Assembly (NCBI GenBank): GCA_934446065.1
Contig: CAKSDP010000019.1
Location: 1 to 41,649, forward strand
Reading direction: 5' to 3'
Origin: an uncultured Eubacteriales bacterium
GTDB taxonomy: Bacteria > Bacillota > Clostridia > Oscillospirales > CAG-272
Length of the DNA: 41,649 bases
The notes under the pieces are model-generated. The model did not search any database and was not told where the DNA came from. It worked only from the letters and a program-made list of their open reading frames with translations. Shown here piece after piece: positions 33,299 through 41,648 of this stretch. Positions within the stretch are counted from its first letter, which is position 1. Each line of letters opens with the position of its first letter. The position numbers and the translations under genes are program-made.

Positions 33299-34174
33299 TT
33301 ATTTTTCCATCCATATGGTGGAGGCTCCCGCAGGAAGCACAAGCCCGCTGCGTTTCACCGGCAGCCCGAGCTCGTCCGCAATGATACGCCCGCGCGCCGC
33401 GCGATCGCCGAGCGAATACTCAAGCATATACCCCATTGTTGACGGAGAAATGCCGGTAGTATACGAATTTATAAGAAAGAACAGAGGCTCGGGCGACAGG
33501 AGCTTTGCCGCAAGCGATATAAGCCCGAACGCCGCCTCCTCAAGCTTCCACACCTCGCCGCCGGGGCCGCGCCCGTAGGACGGCGGATCCATTATGATCC
33601 CGTCATACGTGTGTCCGCGGCGTATCTCGCGTTCGACGAATTTTTTGCAATCGTCTACGATATAGCGCACCGGCGCCTCCTCAAGCCCGGACAGTCTCAG
33701 GTTTTCCTTTGCCGCCTGCACCATTCCCTTTGAAGCATCGACATGGCACACGGATGCGCCCGCCTTTGCCGCAGCGGCTGTTGCGCCGCCGCTATATGCG
33801 AACAGGTTAAGCACCGACACGGGCCGCCCCTCTTTTACGCGGGCGGAGATCAGCGAAGACGTAAGATCCCAGTTCTGCGCCTGCTCCGGGAAAAGCCCCG
33901 TATGCTTGAAGCCCATCGGCCGCAGTCTGAACGTAAGGTCGCGGTAGCCGATCGTCCAGTTGTCCGGCATTCCGTAGTTTGTCCATGCACCGCCGCCCGC
34001 CTTCGAGCGCTTGTATACGCCGTGTGCACGGCGCCACGCCGGATCCTCCTTCGGGGTATCCCATATCACCTGCGGGTCGGGGCGGATGAGGATGTACTCT
34101 CCCCACCGCTCAAGGCGGTTGCCGCCCGAGGCGTCGATCAGCTCATAATCAGTCCAGCCGTCACTAACTCTCAT
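33299..34174 (-). CDS. Class I SAM-dependent methyltransferase, rRNA-type
   Basis: 291 aa resembling the catalytic part of RlmI/RlmK. N-terminal beta region to residue 105, then 'VLNLFAYSGGATAAAAKAGASVCHVDASKG' (SAM-binding motif I, about 120-150). Catalytic 'IIMDPPSYGRGPGG' follows (about 193-206). Substrate is probably rRNA, but the exact base and position cannot be read. ATG with AAAGG ten bases upstream. It follows ruvC by 21 bases in the same transcript. Confidence 0.85.
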   Translation of the reverse strand: MRVSDGWTDYELIDASGGNRLERWGEYILIRPDPQVIWDTPKEDPAWRRAHGVYKRSKAGGGAWTNYGMPDNWTIGYRDLTFRLRPMGFKHTGLFPEQAQNWDLTSSLISARVKEGRPVSVLNLFAYSGGATAAAAKAGASVCHVDASKGMVQAAKENLRLSGLEEAPVRYIVDDCKKFVEREIRRGHTYDGIIMDPPSYGRGPGGEVWKLEEAAFGLISLAAKLLSPEPLFFLINSYTTGISPSTMGYMLEYSLGDRAARGRIIADELGLPVKRSGLVLPAGASTIWMEK

Positions 34175-34195
34175 CTGCCATATACCTTTCCCGCG

Positions 34196-34798
34196 TTATT
34201 TCGCGGATCCGTTTTTCTTTTTCGCGGGTATCACGATATTCGTACCGTTAAGTATGCGCTCGTCGGTGATCTTCCGGCGCACTCCCTTACCCGCGACAAC
34301 GCTCTTGTTGTAATACGCGCCGATCCCCGATGCGCCCGAATGCGCATGGCACACGGCGATCGCAAGGGCATCCGCCGTATCGTCGGGCTTCGGCGTCTCG
34401 GACAGTCCGAGCAGCGTCGTGACCATTGTCATGATCTGCCGCTTCTCCGCCCGACCGTAGCCTGTTATCGCCTGCTTCACCTGAAGCGGGGTGTACTCGA
34501 ATATCTCAAGTCCCGCGCGTCTTGCCGCGCAGAGTATCACTCCGCGCGCCTCCGCGACGACGATACCCGTTTTCTGGTTCGTATTCCAGAACAGCTCCTC
34601 GATCGACATACAGTCCGGCAAATACTTTTTTATAATTTCCGACAGCTCCTCATATATTATCGTGAGTCTGTCTTCGACAGCAAGTCCGGAGTCTGTGCGC
34701 ACCGCCCCGTATCCGAGCGGACTGAACTTGCCGCCCGAATACGACAGGACTCCCCATCCGACGATGGCGATCCCGGGGTCTATTCCGAGTATTATCAT
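34196..34798 (-). CDS. ruvC: Holliday junction resolvase RuvC
   Basis: RNase H-fold nuclease that resolves Holliday junctions. Catalytic acids: Asp7 in 'LGIDPG', Glu in 'IEELFW' (about residue 68), and the DDTADALAIA motif (about 138-147). 200 aa; the last 30 or so residues after the catalytic core are basic and extend the usual 160-190 aa. ruvA and ruvB are not adjacent. First gene after the promoter at 34865. Confidence 0.95.
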   Translation of the reverse strand: MIILGIDPGIAIVGWGVLSYSGGKFSPLGYGAVRTDSGLAVEDRLTIIYEELSEIIKKYLPDCMSIEELFWNTNQKTGIVVAEARGVILCAARRAGLEIFEYTPLQVKQAITGYGRAEKRQIMTMVTTLLGLSETPKPDDTADALAIAVCHAHSGASGIGAYYNKSVVAGKGVRRKITDERILNGTNIVIPAKKKNGSAK

Positions 34799-34864
34799 GC
34801 GGCGGCACCTCCGTTTTTCATGCGCTCTGCGGCTTGCTGCCGATCACGCGCTGTCTATCTTGAT

Positions 34865-34893
34865 ATTATAGCATAAATATCCCGCCGTGTCAA
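34865..34893 (-). promoter_or_regulatory. Consensus sigma-A promoter of the ruvC-to-clpE run
   Basis: On the minus strand TTGACA (34888-34893) and TATAAT (34865-34870), both perfect, with 17 bases between. About 60 bases of leader to ruvC. Confidence 0.88.
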
Positions 34894-34928
34894 AGATTTT
34901 CCGCTATTTCGGGACGCTTTGGCGACAC

Positions 34929-35002
34929 TTTTTTCACAGCGAAAAAGCGCTTCGGCATTTTGTACCATATACGCCGTTTTCTGTACCGCGAATGTGAAAA
35001 AA
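34929..35002. repeat. 10-base inverted repeat upstream of the dat promoter
   Basis: TTTTTTCACA (34929-34938) and TGTGAAAAAA (34993-35002) are 54 bases apart, in the 349-base gap between ruvC and the aminotransferase. The rest of the gap holds only the two promoters and no ORF or RNA I recognise. Confidence 0.5.
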
Positions 35003-35035
35003 CTGTCAAAGAATTAAAATTTTTATCGAAACTTA

Positions 35036-35063
35036 TTTACATCGCGAAAAATCCTGATATAAT
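35036..35063 (+). promoter_or_regulatory. sigma-A promoter of the D-glutamate operon
   Basis: TTTACA (35036-35041) and perfect TATAAT (35058-35063) with 16 bases between. About 78 bases of leader before the ATG at 35148; no riboswitch-like structure seen. Confidence 0.7.
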
Positions 35064-35147
35064 GTAATGTGATGAATTTTCACAGGGCAAATCCTGCAAA
35101 AACTCACCGAATATATTTACATACATCATTTTTTCGGAGGATTTCTT

Positions 35148-35990
35148 ATGAAAAATCTCGGCTACTACAACGGCAAGTTCGGCCTGCTTGAGGAAATGAC
35201 CGTTCCCATGCTCGACCGCGTGTGCTATTTCGGCGACGGCGTTTACGACGCAACGTACAGCCGCAATCACAAGATCTACAATCTCGACGCACACATCAAC
35301 CGTTTCTTCAACAGCGCAAAGCTTCTCGAGATCAACATTCCCCACACCAAAGAGGAGATGAAGGAGATCCTCTCCGAAATGGTCAGAAAGGTTGACGACG
35401 GCGAGCAGTTCGTCTACTGGCAGGTAACGCGCGGCACCGGCATCAGAAATCACGCGTTTTCCGGCGACGATGCGGGCAACATCTGGATCATGCTCAAGCC
35501 CGCAAAGGTCAAGGATACATACGAAAAGATCCGCCTCATCACGCTTGAGGACACGCGCTTCTACCACTGCAACATCAAGACCCTGAACCTCATCCCGTCC
35601 GTTATGGCAGCTCACAAGACCGAGGTTGCCGAATGCGACGAGTCCGTCCTGCATCGCGGCGACAGAGTTACCGAGTGCGCTCACTCGAACGTACACATCA
35701 TCAAGAACGGCGTATTCCGCACCGCTCCGACCGACTGCCTCATTCTCCCCGGCATTGCGCGCGCAAACCTCATCAGAATGTGCGGCAAGCTCGGAATCCC
35801 GGTAGATGAAACGCCCTTCACCCTCGACGATCTCATGAACGCCGACGAAGTCATCGTTTCAAGCTCCGGTTCGTTCTGCCTGGCTGCATACGAGATCGAC
35901 GGCAAGCCTGTCGGCGGCAAGGCTCCCGAGCTTCTGAAGGCACTCCAGGACAACCTTGTCGAGGACTACCTCGAGGAGACCGCCGAGTAA
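35148..35990 (+). CDS. dat: D-amino acid aminotransferase (class IV)
   Basis: PLP aminotransferase of the branched-chain/D-alanine class. Schiff-base Lys144 is in 'CNIKTLNLIPSV'. The cofactor Glu is in 'HRGDRVTECAHSNV', and 'TRGTGIRNH' is the Arg/His region for substrate carboxylate in D-alanine transaminases. 280 aa. It would interconvert D-Ala + 2-oxoglutarate with D-Glu + pyruvate. ATG with CGGAGGA. First gene of the D-Glu/oxoproline operon; alanine racemase ends it. A branched-chain or aminodeoxychorismate-lyase relative is less likely given residues and context. Confidence 0.85.
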   Translation: MKNLGYYNGKFGLLEEMTVPMLDRVCYFGDGVYDATYSRNHKIYNLDAHINRFFNSAKLLEINIPHTKEEMKEILSEMVRKVDDGEQFVYWQVTRGTGIRNHAFSGDDAGNIWIMLKPAKVKDTYEKIRLITLEDTRFYHCNIKTLNLIPSVMAAHKTEVAECDESVLHRGDRVTECAHSNVHIIKNGVFRTAPTDCLILPGIARANLIRMCGKLGIPVDETPFTLDDLMNADEVIVSSSGSFCLAAYEIDGKPVGGKAPELLKALQDNLVEDYLEETAE

Positions 35991-36008
35991 TCGGGAGAGG
36001 GTACAAAA

Positions 36009-37076
36009 ATGGATCAGAAAGAACTGACTGTACAAAATCTCGGACAGAGCCTTGACGACCTTGCGAACATCGATCCCCGCGGATACGGCGTATGCAAGAT
36101 CCTCTACGCCGGAGCGAAGGCATACACCGGCGAGCCGCTCTCGACCCACGCAGCAAAAAAGCTTGACGATATTCTCGAGCCGGGCGACTCCGTTATTCTC
36201 GTCTCCGGATTCGTACTTCGCCCCTGGGCAAGCGCCGAGACCGACGGCATCATAAGCACGATGCTTCTCGCACGCTCTCTTGTACTCGCATACGGCGTGC
36301 GCCCGCTCCTCATCTGTCAGGATGAGAATATGCCCGCGGTACGCGGACTCTCTGCACTGCTCGGACTTCACCTGTACTCTTCCCTCGAGGAGATGGGCGA
36401 TATGCCCGCCTCGATGGCGGCGTTCCCGTTCACGAAGGACAAAGGCGCGGCATCCGACATGGCTGAGCGCATTGCTGCGGCGGAACTGCCGAAGGCGTTT
36501 ATCACGATCGAAGCCCCCGGCGAAAACGCGCGCGGTGTCTACCACAACGCGATCGGGCTTGACGTAACTCCGCTCGAGGCAAAGACCGACACCCTGTTCG
36601 ACCTCATGAAGGCGCGCGGCGTATACACCCTCTCGATCGGCGATCTCGGAAACGAGATGGGCATGGGCACCATCGCCGATCACATAAAGAAGAACATCCC
36701 CTATGCGGCTGAGGGCGAGTGCTCCTGCGGCTGCGGCGGCGGACTTCTTGCCCGCACTGCGGCAGACGACATAATCACGGCGACAACGTCCGACTGGGGC
36801 TGCTATGCACTCATGGCGGCGATCGCCTACCTGCACGGCGACATCGAGATATTCCACGACGCAGAGCTACAGCGCCGCGCAATGGAGGTTGCGGCAGAGT
36901 GCGGCATGGTAGATATGTACGGCTGGACTATTCCCGCGATCGACGGATTCGGACGCGAGCTTTGCGCGTCGATCGTCACGTCGATGAGAGAATGCGTCAA
37001 ATATTCTCTCGCACTTGAGAAAAAGTGCAAGGCATGGTTCGACCGTGTGCTCGAAAAAGGTTATTTTCAGAAATAA
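36009..37076 (+). CDS. DUF4392 protein, D-glutamate cyclase C-terminal half
   Basis: 355-aa single-domain protein of the DUF4392 (PF14336) family. In the human mitochondrial D-glutamate cyclase DGLUCY this domain forms the C-terminal half. Visible blocks are 'SVILVSGFVLRPWASAETDGI', 'ITIEAPGENARGVYHNAIGLD', 'SIGDLGNEMGMGTIADHIKK', 'CSCGCGGGLLARTAADDIITATTSDWGCYAL' and 'DGFGRELCASI'. The Asp/Glu/Asn/Cys-rich loops could hold a metal. Expected reaction: D-Glu to 5-oxo-D-proline and water. It follows dat by 18 bases and precedes pxpB by 14. Its partner half is at 38817. Function is inferred from family and context. Confidence 0.82.
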   Translation: MDQKELTVQNLGQSLDDLANIDPRGYGVCKILYAGAKAYTGEPLSTHAAKKLDDILEPGDSVILVSGFVLRPWASAETDGIISTMLLARSLVLAYGVRPLLICQDENMPAVRGLSALLGLHLYSSLEEMGDMPASMAAFPFTKDKGAASDMAERIAAAELPKAFITIEAPGENARGVYHNAIGLDVTPLEAKTDTLFDLMKARGVYTLSIGDLGNEMGMGTIADHIKKNIPYAAEGECSCGCGGGLLARTAADDIITATTSDWGCYALMAAIAYLHGDIEIFHDAELQRRAMEVAAECGMVDMYGWTIPAIDGFGRELCASIVTSMRECVKYSLALEKKCKAWFDRVLEKGYFQK

Positions 37077-37090
37077 TTCCGGGGGAGATC

Positions 37091-37804
37091 ATGTATCATA
37101 TCCGTTCATGCGGCGCCGGCGCCGTTACAGTTGAGTTTGAAAACAGGGTAGCGCCCGAGGTGAACGGACGTGTCATGGCGCTCGCCCGCGCAATAACGCA
37201 AAAAAAGATCAGCGGGATCACTGAGGTGATTCCCGCTTTTCGCGCGCTTACGATAATTTTCGATCCGTGCAGGCTCAGCGAAGAAAAGCTTCGCCGCATG
37301 ATCGACCGTATGGCAGACAAAGGATCCGCGAGCACGTCCGGCGGCAGGATATTCCACATTCCGGTGTGCTACGGCGGAGAGTTCGGGTGTGATCTTGCCG
37401 ACGTCGCAGAGATTCACGAGATCACCGAGGACGAGGTCGTCCGCCGTCACTCGTCGCGCGACTATCTCATATATATGCTCGGGTTCCTGCCCGGCTTTGC
37501 ATATCTCGGCGGACTTGACGAAACGCTTGTCACGCCGCGCCTTGAATCCCCGCGGACGGCGGTTCCGGCGGGCGCCGTCGGCATCGGCGGCGAGCAGACG
37601 GGCGTATACCCGGTCGAGTCCCCCGGAGGATGGCGGCTGATCGGCAGGACGCCGCTCCGCCCGTTCGATCCTGCAAGAGATCCGGCTATACTTTACAGCG
37701 CGGGCGATATGATACGCTTTATTCCGATAAGCCCCGACGAGTACCGAAGGAGCGAGTGCGAGGTCGCAGACGGAACATACAAATACGTAATCGAGAACGC
37801 CTGA
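37091..37804 (+). CDS. pxpB: 5-oxoprolinase subunit PxpB (KipI-like)
   Basis: Subunit of the bacterial ATP-dependent 5-oxoprolinase PxpABC, which opens 5-oxoproline to glutamate. 'RDYLIYMLGFLPGFAYLGGL' and 'VGIGGEQTGVYPVESPGGWRLIGRTP' are the family signatures in the C-terminal cyclophilin-like part; an N-terminal ferredoxin-like domain precedes it. 237 aa. ATG at 37091, three bases after GGGGGAG. In B. subtilis the KipI homologue inhibits kinase KinA, but with pxpA and pxpC beside it the enzyme role is the better call. Confidence 0.92.
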   Translation: MYHIRSCGAGAVTVEFENRVAPEVNGRVMALARAITQKKISGITEVIPAFRALTIIFDPCRLSEEKLRRMIDRMADKGSASTSGGRIFHIPVCYGGEFGCDLADVAEIHEITEDEVVRRHSSRDYLIYMLGFLPGFAYLGGLDETLVTPRLESPRTAVPAGAVGIGGEQTGVYPVESPGGWRLIGRTPLRPFDPARDPAILYSAGDMIRFIPISPDEYRRSECEVADGTYKYVIENA

Positions 37805-37846
37805 CGGAACCTGAAAACAAAGCGAAGAAAGGAACGGGCATAAAAC

Positions 37847-38812
37847 GTGAGCTTTTTTATTAAATCCCCCGGCGCTCTGTCAACGATACAGGACATGGGC
37901 GCGGTAGGTCACCTCGCCGATGGCTTTCCCGCTGCGGGAGCAATGGACCGATACAGCGCGGCACTCGCGAACATTCTTGTCGGGAACGGCACGGGCGAGG
38001 CGGTCGTCGAAATGACCATGAAGGGAATGTGCATAACGTTCCTTGACCGGACGGTATTTGCCGTGACCGGTGCGGATATGTCGCCGACACTCGACAGGCA
38101 GAATATCCCGATGAACGCCGCAGTCACCGCACATCCCGGAGGTGTGCTTGAGCTTGGCTTTGCACGCACAGGATGCCGCGCATATCTTGCGCTGCGCGGC
38201 GGAATCGACGTTCCGCGCGTATTCGGCTCCCGATCGACAAATCTTCGCTGCTCCTTTGGCGGATACTACGGACGGAAGCTTGAGGAGGGCGATGTTGTTC
38301 CCGTGATACCGACGCACCCGCTGCCGGAATCGGCTGTATCGGTGCGGAGTCTGCCGTACAACGGCGTCGGCGGCAAAAACATTTCCGTCCGCGCGATCCC
38401 CGGTCCGCAGGATTATATGTTCACGCCTGCCGCACTCGAAACGTTCTTCTCTGCGCCGTACACGGTATCGCCGGAGTCCGATCGCATGGGAATACGCCTG
38501 TCGGGCGAGGTGCTCGAGAGCCGCGACGGCGTCGATATCATTTCCGACGGGATCGTTTTCGGCAGCGTGCAGGTTCCCCGCTCCGGTCTGCCGATCGTGC
38601 TTATGGCGGACAGGCAGACGACTGGCGGGTATGCAAAGATCGCGACGGTGATCGAAGCCGATCTGCCGCATCTCGCGCAGGCGAGACCGGGCGACACGGT
38701 AAGGTTCACTCTCACCGACTCGAAAGCGGCGACGGCAGCGCTCGGCGAGATGCGCGCGGTGCTTGCACAGACTGCGGCAACGCTCGATGCAAAGTCAAAG
38801 CAAAGGAGATAA
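37847..38812 (+). CDS. pxpC: 5-oxoprolinase subunit PxpC (KipA-like)
   Basis: Partner of PxpB. 'KSPGALSTIQDMGAVGHLADGFPAAGAMD' is the N-terminal signature; 'LALRGGIDVPRVFGSRSTN', 'IPGPQDYMFTP', 'SPESDRMGIRLSGE' and 'MADRQTTGGYAKI' complete the carboxyltransferase-subunit-like fold. 321 aa. The only fitting start is GTG at 37847; the ribosome site (AAAGGAACGG) is rather far. 42-base gap after pxpB. Confidence 0.9.
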   Translation: MSFFIKSPGALSTIQDMGAVGHLADGFPAAGAMDRYSAALANILVGNGTGEAVVEMTMKGMCITFLDRTVFAVTGADMSPTLDRQNIPMNAAVTAHPGGVLELGFARTGCRAYLALRGGIDVPRVFGSRSTNLRCSFGGYYGRKLEEGDVVPVIPTHPLPESAVSVRSLPYNGVGGKNISVRAIPGPQDYMFTPAALETFFSAPYTVSPESDRMGIRLSGEVLESRDGVDIISDGIVFGSVQVPRSGLPIVLMADRQTTGGYAKIATVIEADLPHLAQARPGDTVRFTLTDSKAATAALGEMRAVLAQTAATLDAKSKQRR

Positions 38813-38816
38813 TTTT

Positions 38817-39608
38817 ATGAAAATAAATACTGAAAATATGACGCCCGCAGAGGTGCGTGCCCTTATCAGGGAGGGCAGGATCGACTGTCAGACCTCCGGT
38901 ATGTGTCCCGGATACGCTCAGGCAAATCTCTGCATTCTGCCGAAGAAATACGCGTATGATTTTCTTCTGTACACACAGCGCAATCCTGAGGCATGTCCCG
39001 TACTCGAGGTGTCCGACGCAGGCTCGCGGGAGCTTCACATCATTGCAAAGGATGCCGATATCGCACGCGACTTTCCGAAGTACCGCATATACCGAAAGGG
39101 TGTTCTCTGCGAGGAGGTAACTGATGTATCCGACTTCTGGCAGGACGATTTCGTCAGCTTCCTCATCGGATGCAGCTTTTCATTTGAGGCGGAGCTGCTC
39201 GACGCGGGCATACCGGTACGGCACATCGAGGAGGTGCGCAATGTCCCGATGTACATCTCAAACATAAAGTGCAGAGAGGCAGGCGTTTTCCACGGAAACA
39301 TGGTCGTAAGTATGCGCCCGCTTCCCTATGACAAGATAATCCCCGCAGTTAAGGCGACCGCCGCGATGCCGAAGGTTCACGGTGCGCCCGTTCACATCGG
39401 AGACCCGTCCGTCATCGGTATCTCCGACATAAATTCTCCGGATTTCGGCGAGGCTGTCACGATAAACCCCGGCGAGGTACCGGTATTCTGGCCGTGCGGA
39501 GTAACTCCTCAGGCGGCGGTGATGGCGGCGTGTCCCGACATTGCGATAACTCACGCACCGGGCCATATGTTCATAACCGATGTACGCAACACAAGTCTGA
39601 AATACTGA
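38817..39608 (+). CDS. DUF1445 protein (YcsI-like), D-glutamate cyclase N-terminal half
   Basis: 263-aa protein of the DUF1445 (PF07286) family, equal to the N-terminal domain of DGLUCY and to B. subtilis YcsI. Landmarks: 'CPGYAQANLCILPKKYAYDF' (about residues 28-47), 'FLIGCSFSFEAELLDAGIP', 'GDPSVIGI', 'PVFWPCGVTPQAAV' and 'ITHAPGHMFITDV'. Conserved Cys and His residues are candidates for catalysis or metal binding. ATG with AAAGGAG, four bases after pxpC. ycsI-type genes lie beside pxpABC genes in other bacteria as well. 'Hydro-lyase' labels in databases are not supported here. Confidence 0.88.
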   Translation: MKINTENMTPAEVRALIREGRIDCQTSGMCPGYAQANLCILPKKYAYDFLLYTQRNPEACPVLEVSDAGSRELHIIAKDADIARDFPKYRIYRKGVLCEEVTDVSDFWQDDFVSFLIGCSFSFEAELLDAGIPVRHIEEVRNVPMYISNIKCREAGVFHGNMVVSMRPLPYDKIIPAVKATAAMPKVHGAPVHIGDPSVIGISDINSPDFGEAVTINPGEVPVFWPCGVTPQAAVMAACPDIAITHAPGHMFITDVRNTSLKY

Positions 39609-39624
39609 TCTATCGGGGGCAATC

Positions 39625-40395
39625 ATGAAAATCGATCTCAACTGCGATCTCGGCGAGAGCTTCGGCGCGTACACGCTCGGTCTCGATTCCGAGGTCATAA
39701 AATACATAACTTCCGCAAACATCGCCTGCGGCTTTCACGCATCCGATCCCGTGACGATGGATAAGACGGTAAAGCTCGCGGCGGCAGCCGGTGTCGCCGT
39801 CGGTGCGCATCCGGGATATCCCGATCTCGTGGGCTTCGGCAGGCGCAATCTTGCCGCGACTCCGGCGGAAGTACGCGCATACGTCAAGTATCAGGTCGGC
39901 GCTCTTGCGGCATTCGCCGCATCCGAGGGGCAGTCGATCTCTCACGTAAAACCGCACGGTGCAATGTACAATATGGCGGCAAAGGATCCGGCTCTTGCGG
40001 ATGCCATTGCCGAGGCGGTACAGGAATGCGCACCGGGCGCGGTGCTGCTCGCCCTCTCTGGCAGCGAGATGGTCCGTGCGGCTGCAAGGATCGGCGTTCC
40101 GTGTGCAGCCGAGGTGTTTGCCGACCGCGCGTATATGCCGGACGGCACGCTTGTTCCCCGCTCGCGCCCCGACGCGATGATACGCGACGAGGATGAGGCG
40201 ATCGCTCGTGTTATACGCATGGCAAAGGAGGGAGTCGTTCGATCAGTTGACGGCACCGATGTGGAGATCAAAGCCGACTCCGTATGCGTACACGGCGACG
40301 GCGAATCTGCACTCCTGTTCGTGCAGAAGATACGTGCTGCACTCAAAGAGGCGGGAGTCGAGGTCGTGCCGATCCGCGAAGTTCTCGGATTATAA
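39625..40395 (+). CDS. pxpA: 5-oxoprolinase subunit PxpA (LamB/YcsF family)
   Basis: Hydrolytic subunit of 5-oxoprolinase. 'DLNCDLGESFGAY', 'SANIACGFHASDP', 'VGAHPGYPDLVGFGRR' and 'SHVKPHGAMYN' are the strictly conserved metal/active-site blocks in order. 'AEVFADRAYMPDGTLVPR' and 'DSVCVHGD' come later. 256 aa, full length. Completes pxpABC with the two genes upstream. 16-base gap after the DUF1445 gene. Confidence 0.95.
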   Translation: MKIDLNCDLGESFGAYTLGLDSEVIKYITSANIACGFHASDPVTMDKTVKLAAAAGVAVGAHPGYPDLVGFGRRNLAATPAEVRAYVKYQVGALAAFAASEGQSISHVKPHGAMYNMAAKDPALADAIAEAVQECAPGAVLLALSGSEMVRAAARIGVPCAAEVFADRAYMPDGTLVPRSRPDAMIRDEDEAIARVIRMAKEGVVRSVDGTDVEIKADSVCVHGDGESALLFVQKIRAALKEAGVEVVPIREVLGL

Positions 40396-40406
40396 GGAGA
40401 TTTACT

Positions 40407-41564
40407 ATGGAATACCGCAGAGTTTACGCAAAGATAGACCTTGACGCACTTGATCACAATGTATCTCTGATAGAGAAAAAGCTGCCGGAAGGCACGAAGA
40501 TTATGCCGATCATAAAAGCTGACGCATACGGTCACGGTGCGGTTGAGTTCGCGCGTTTTCTTCACGACCGCGCCGCTTATTTCGGCGTTGCGGCGCTTGA
40601 CGAGGCGATCGAGCTGCGATCAGCCGGGATCGACACGCCGATACTGATACTCGGTTACACATCGCCCGAACTGTTCGATGACGCGGTAAAATACGACATC
40701 ACGCTCGCGATCTTCCATTCGGGAGATGCCGTGCTGCTCGACCGTGCGGCTGAGGCGCAGGGCAAGCGCGCAAAGGTGCACATCGCCGTTGACACGGGAA
40801 TGTCGCGCATCGGCTATCAGGTGACGGACGGCTCCGCCGACGACGCCGCACGGATCGCCGCACTCAGAAATATTGATGTTGAGGGAATGTTCAGCCATTT
40901 TGCGACGGCGGATGAGGTCGACAAGACCGAAGCCGAGCATCAGCACGAGAGGTTCGATAAATTCCGCACGATGCTCGCCGAGCGCGGAGTCAAACCGAGG
41001 CTTGTACATCTCGACAACAGCGCCGGCATTATGGAAATGAAGGACTCATTCTACGATATGGCGCGCGCCGGAATCATTCTTTATGGACTTTACCCGTCGG
41101 AAGAAGTTATAAAGGAGACTTTCCCTCTCCGACCCGTGATGAGTCTCGTTTCCCACATTTCACACGTGAAAATACTGGCGCCGGAGCGCGGGATCAGCTA
41201 CGGCCGCACATACATAACCGATCACGAGATCCGCGTGGCGACGATCCCGGTCGGATACGCTGACGGATATCCGCGGGCGCTGTCCGGCATCGGACGCGTG
41301 CTGATATGCGGCAGATCATGTCCCATACTCGGCCGCGTCTGCATGGATCAGATGATGGTCGACGTAACGGAGCTGCCTGACGTTGCTGCGGGCGAGACGG
41401 TAACTCTCGTCGGACGCGACGGCGACGAGGTTATCACTGTCGAGGAGCTTGCGGCTCCGGCAAACTCGTTCAACTACGAATTTGTCTGCGGCATCGGACG
41501 CCGCGTACCGCGCGCATATTTCAGGCACGGCGAACACGTAAAAACCGTTTCATATCTCGTCTGA
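40407..41564 (+). CDS. alr: Alanine racemase (Alr)
   Basis: Fold-type III PLP racemase making D-Ala for the cell wall. Schiff-base Lys37 is in 'IIKADAYGHG'. The second catalytic Tyr is in 'ISYGRTY'. The C-terminal beta domain contains 'GYADGYPRALSG', 'GRVCMDQMMVD' and 'VPRAY'. 385 aa. ATG with AAGGAG six bases upstream. Last gene of the operon, 11 bases after pxpA. It feeds D-Ala to the aminotransferase that opens the operon. No terminator is visible in the 85 bases that follow. Confidence 0.96.
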   Translation: MEYRRVYAKIDLDALDHNVSLIEKKLPEGTKIMPIIKADAYGHGAVEFARFLHDRAAYFGVAALDEAIELRSAGIDTPILILGYTSPELFDDAVKYDITLAIFHSGDAVLLDRAAEAQGKRAKVHIAVDTGMSRIGYQVTDGSADDAARIAALRNIDVEGMFSHFATADEVDKTEAEHQHERFDKFRTMLAERGVKPRLVHLDNSAGIMEMKDSFYDMARAGIILYGLYPSEEVIKETFPLRPVMSLVSHISHVKILAPERGISYGRTYITDHEIRVATIPVGYADGYPRALSGIGRVLICGRSCPILGRVCMDQMMVDVTELPDVAAGETVTLVGRDGDEVITVEELAAPANSFNYEFVCGIGRRVPRAYFRHGEHVKTVSYLV

Positions 41565-41582
41565 GCACACCGTGTTGGTTTG

Positions 41583-41648
41583 TCAATGATATGTTACACC
41601 ATGCTTCAAAAAATTATCGAGAGTAGCCTTGGGAGAGATCCAGTTAAG
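41583..41648 (-). CDS. Possible 3' end of a transposase, cut by the window edge
   Basis: The minus strand has an open frame from the window edge to a TGA at 41583-41585. It gives 21 residues that contain 'LNWISPKATLDNFLK', reminiscent of the last residues of DDE/integrase-type transposases ('LNW-TP-- -L'). It starts 18 bases beyond the alr stop. Too short to assign; it may be chance. Confidence 0.25.
   Translation of the reverse strand, partial: LNWISPKATLDNFLKHGVTYH

Noticed and set aside
34799..35147. Riboswitch or small RNA in the 349-base gap
   Set aside because: No conserved riboswitch core, pseudoknot or terminator hairpin is recognisable; the two promoters and one inverted repeat are all I can support.
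37091..38812. KipI/KipA sporulation-kinase regulator pair
   Set aside because: The presence of pxpA and DUF1445 in the same operon supports the 5-oxoprolinase role. Proximity to spoIIIA is 30 kb and not informative.
36859..39957. Long minus-strand ORFs across the dat-pxp operon (for example 37880-38671)
   Set aside because: They lie antisense to genes with clear family motifs and show low-complexity Arg/Cys/His-rich translations.
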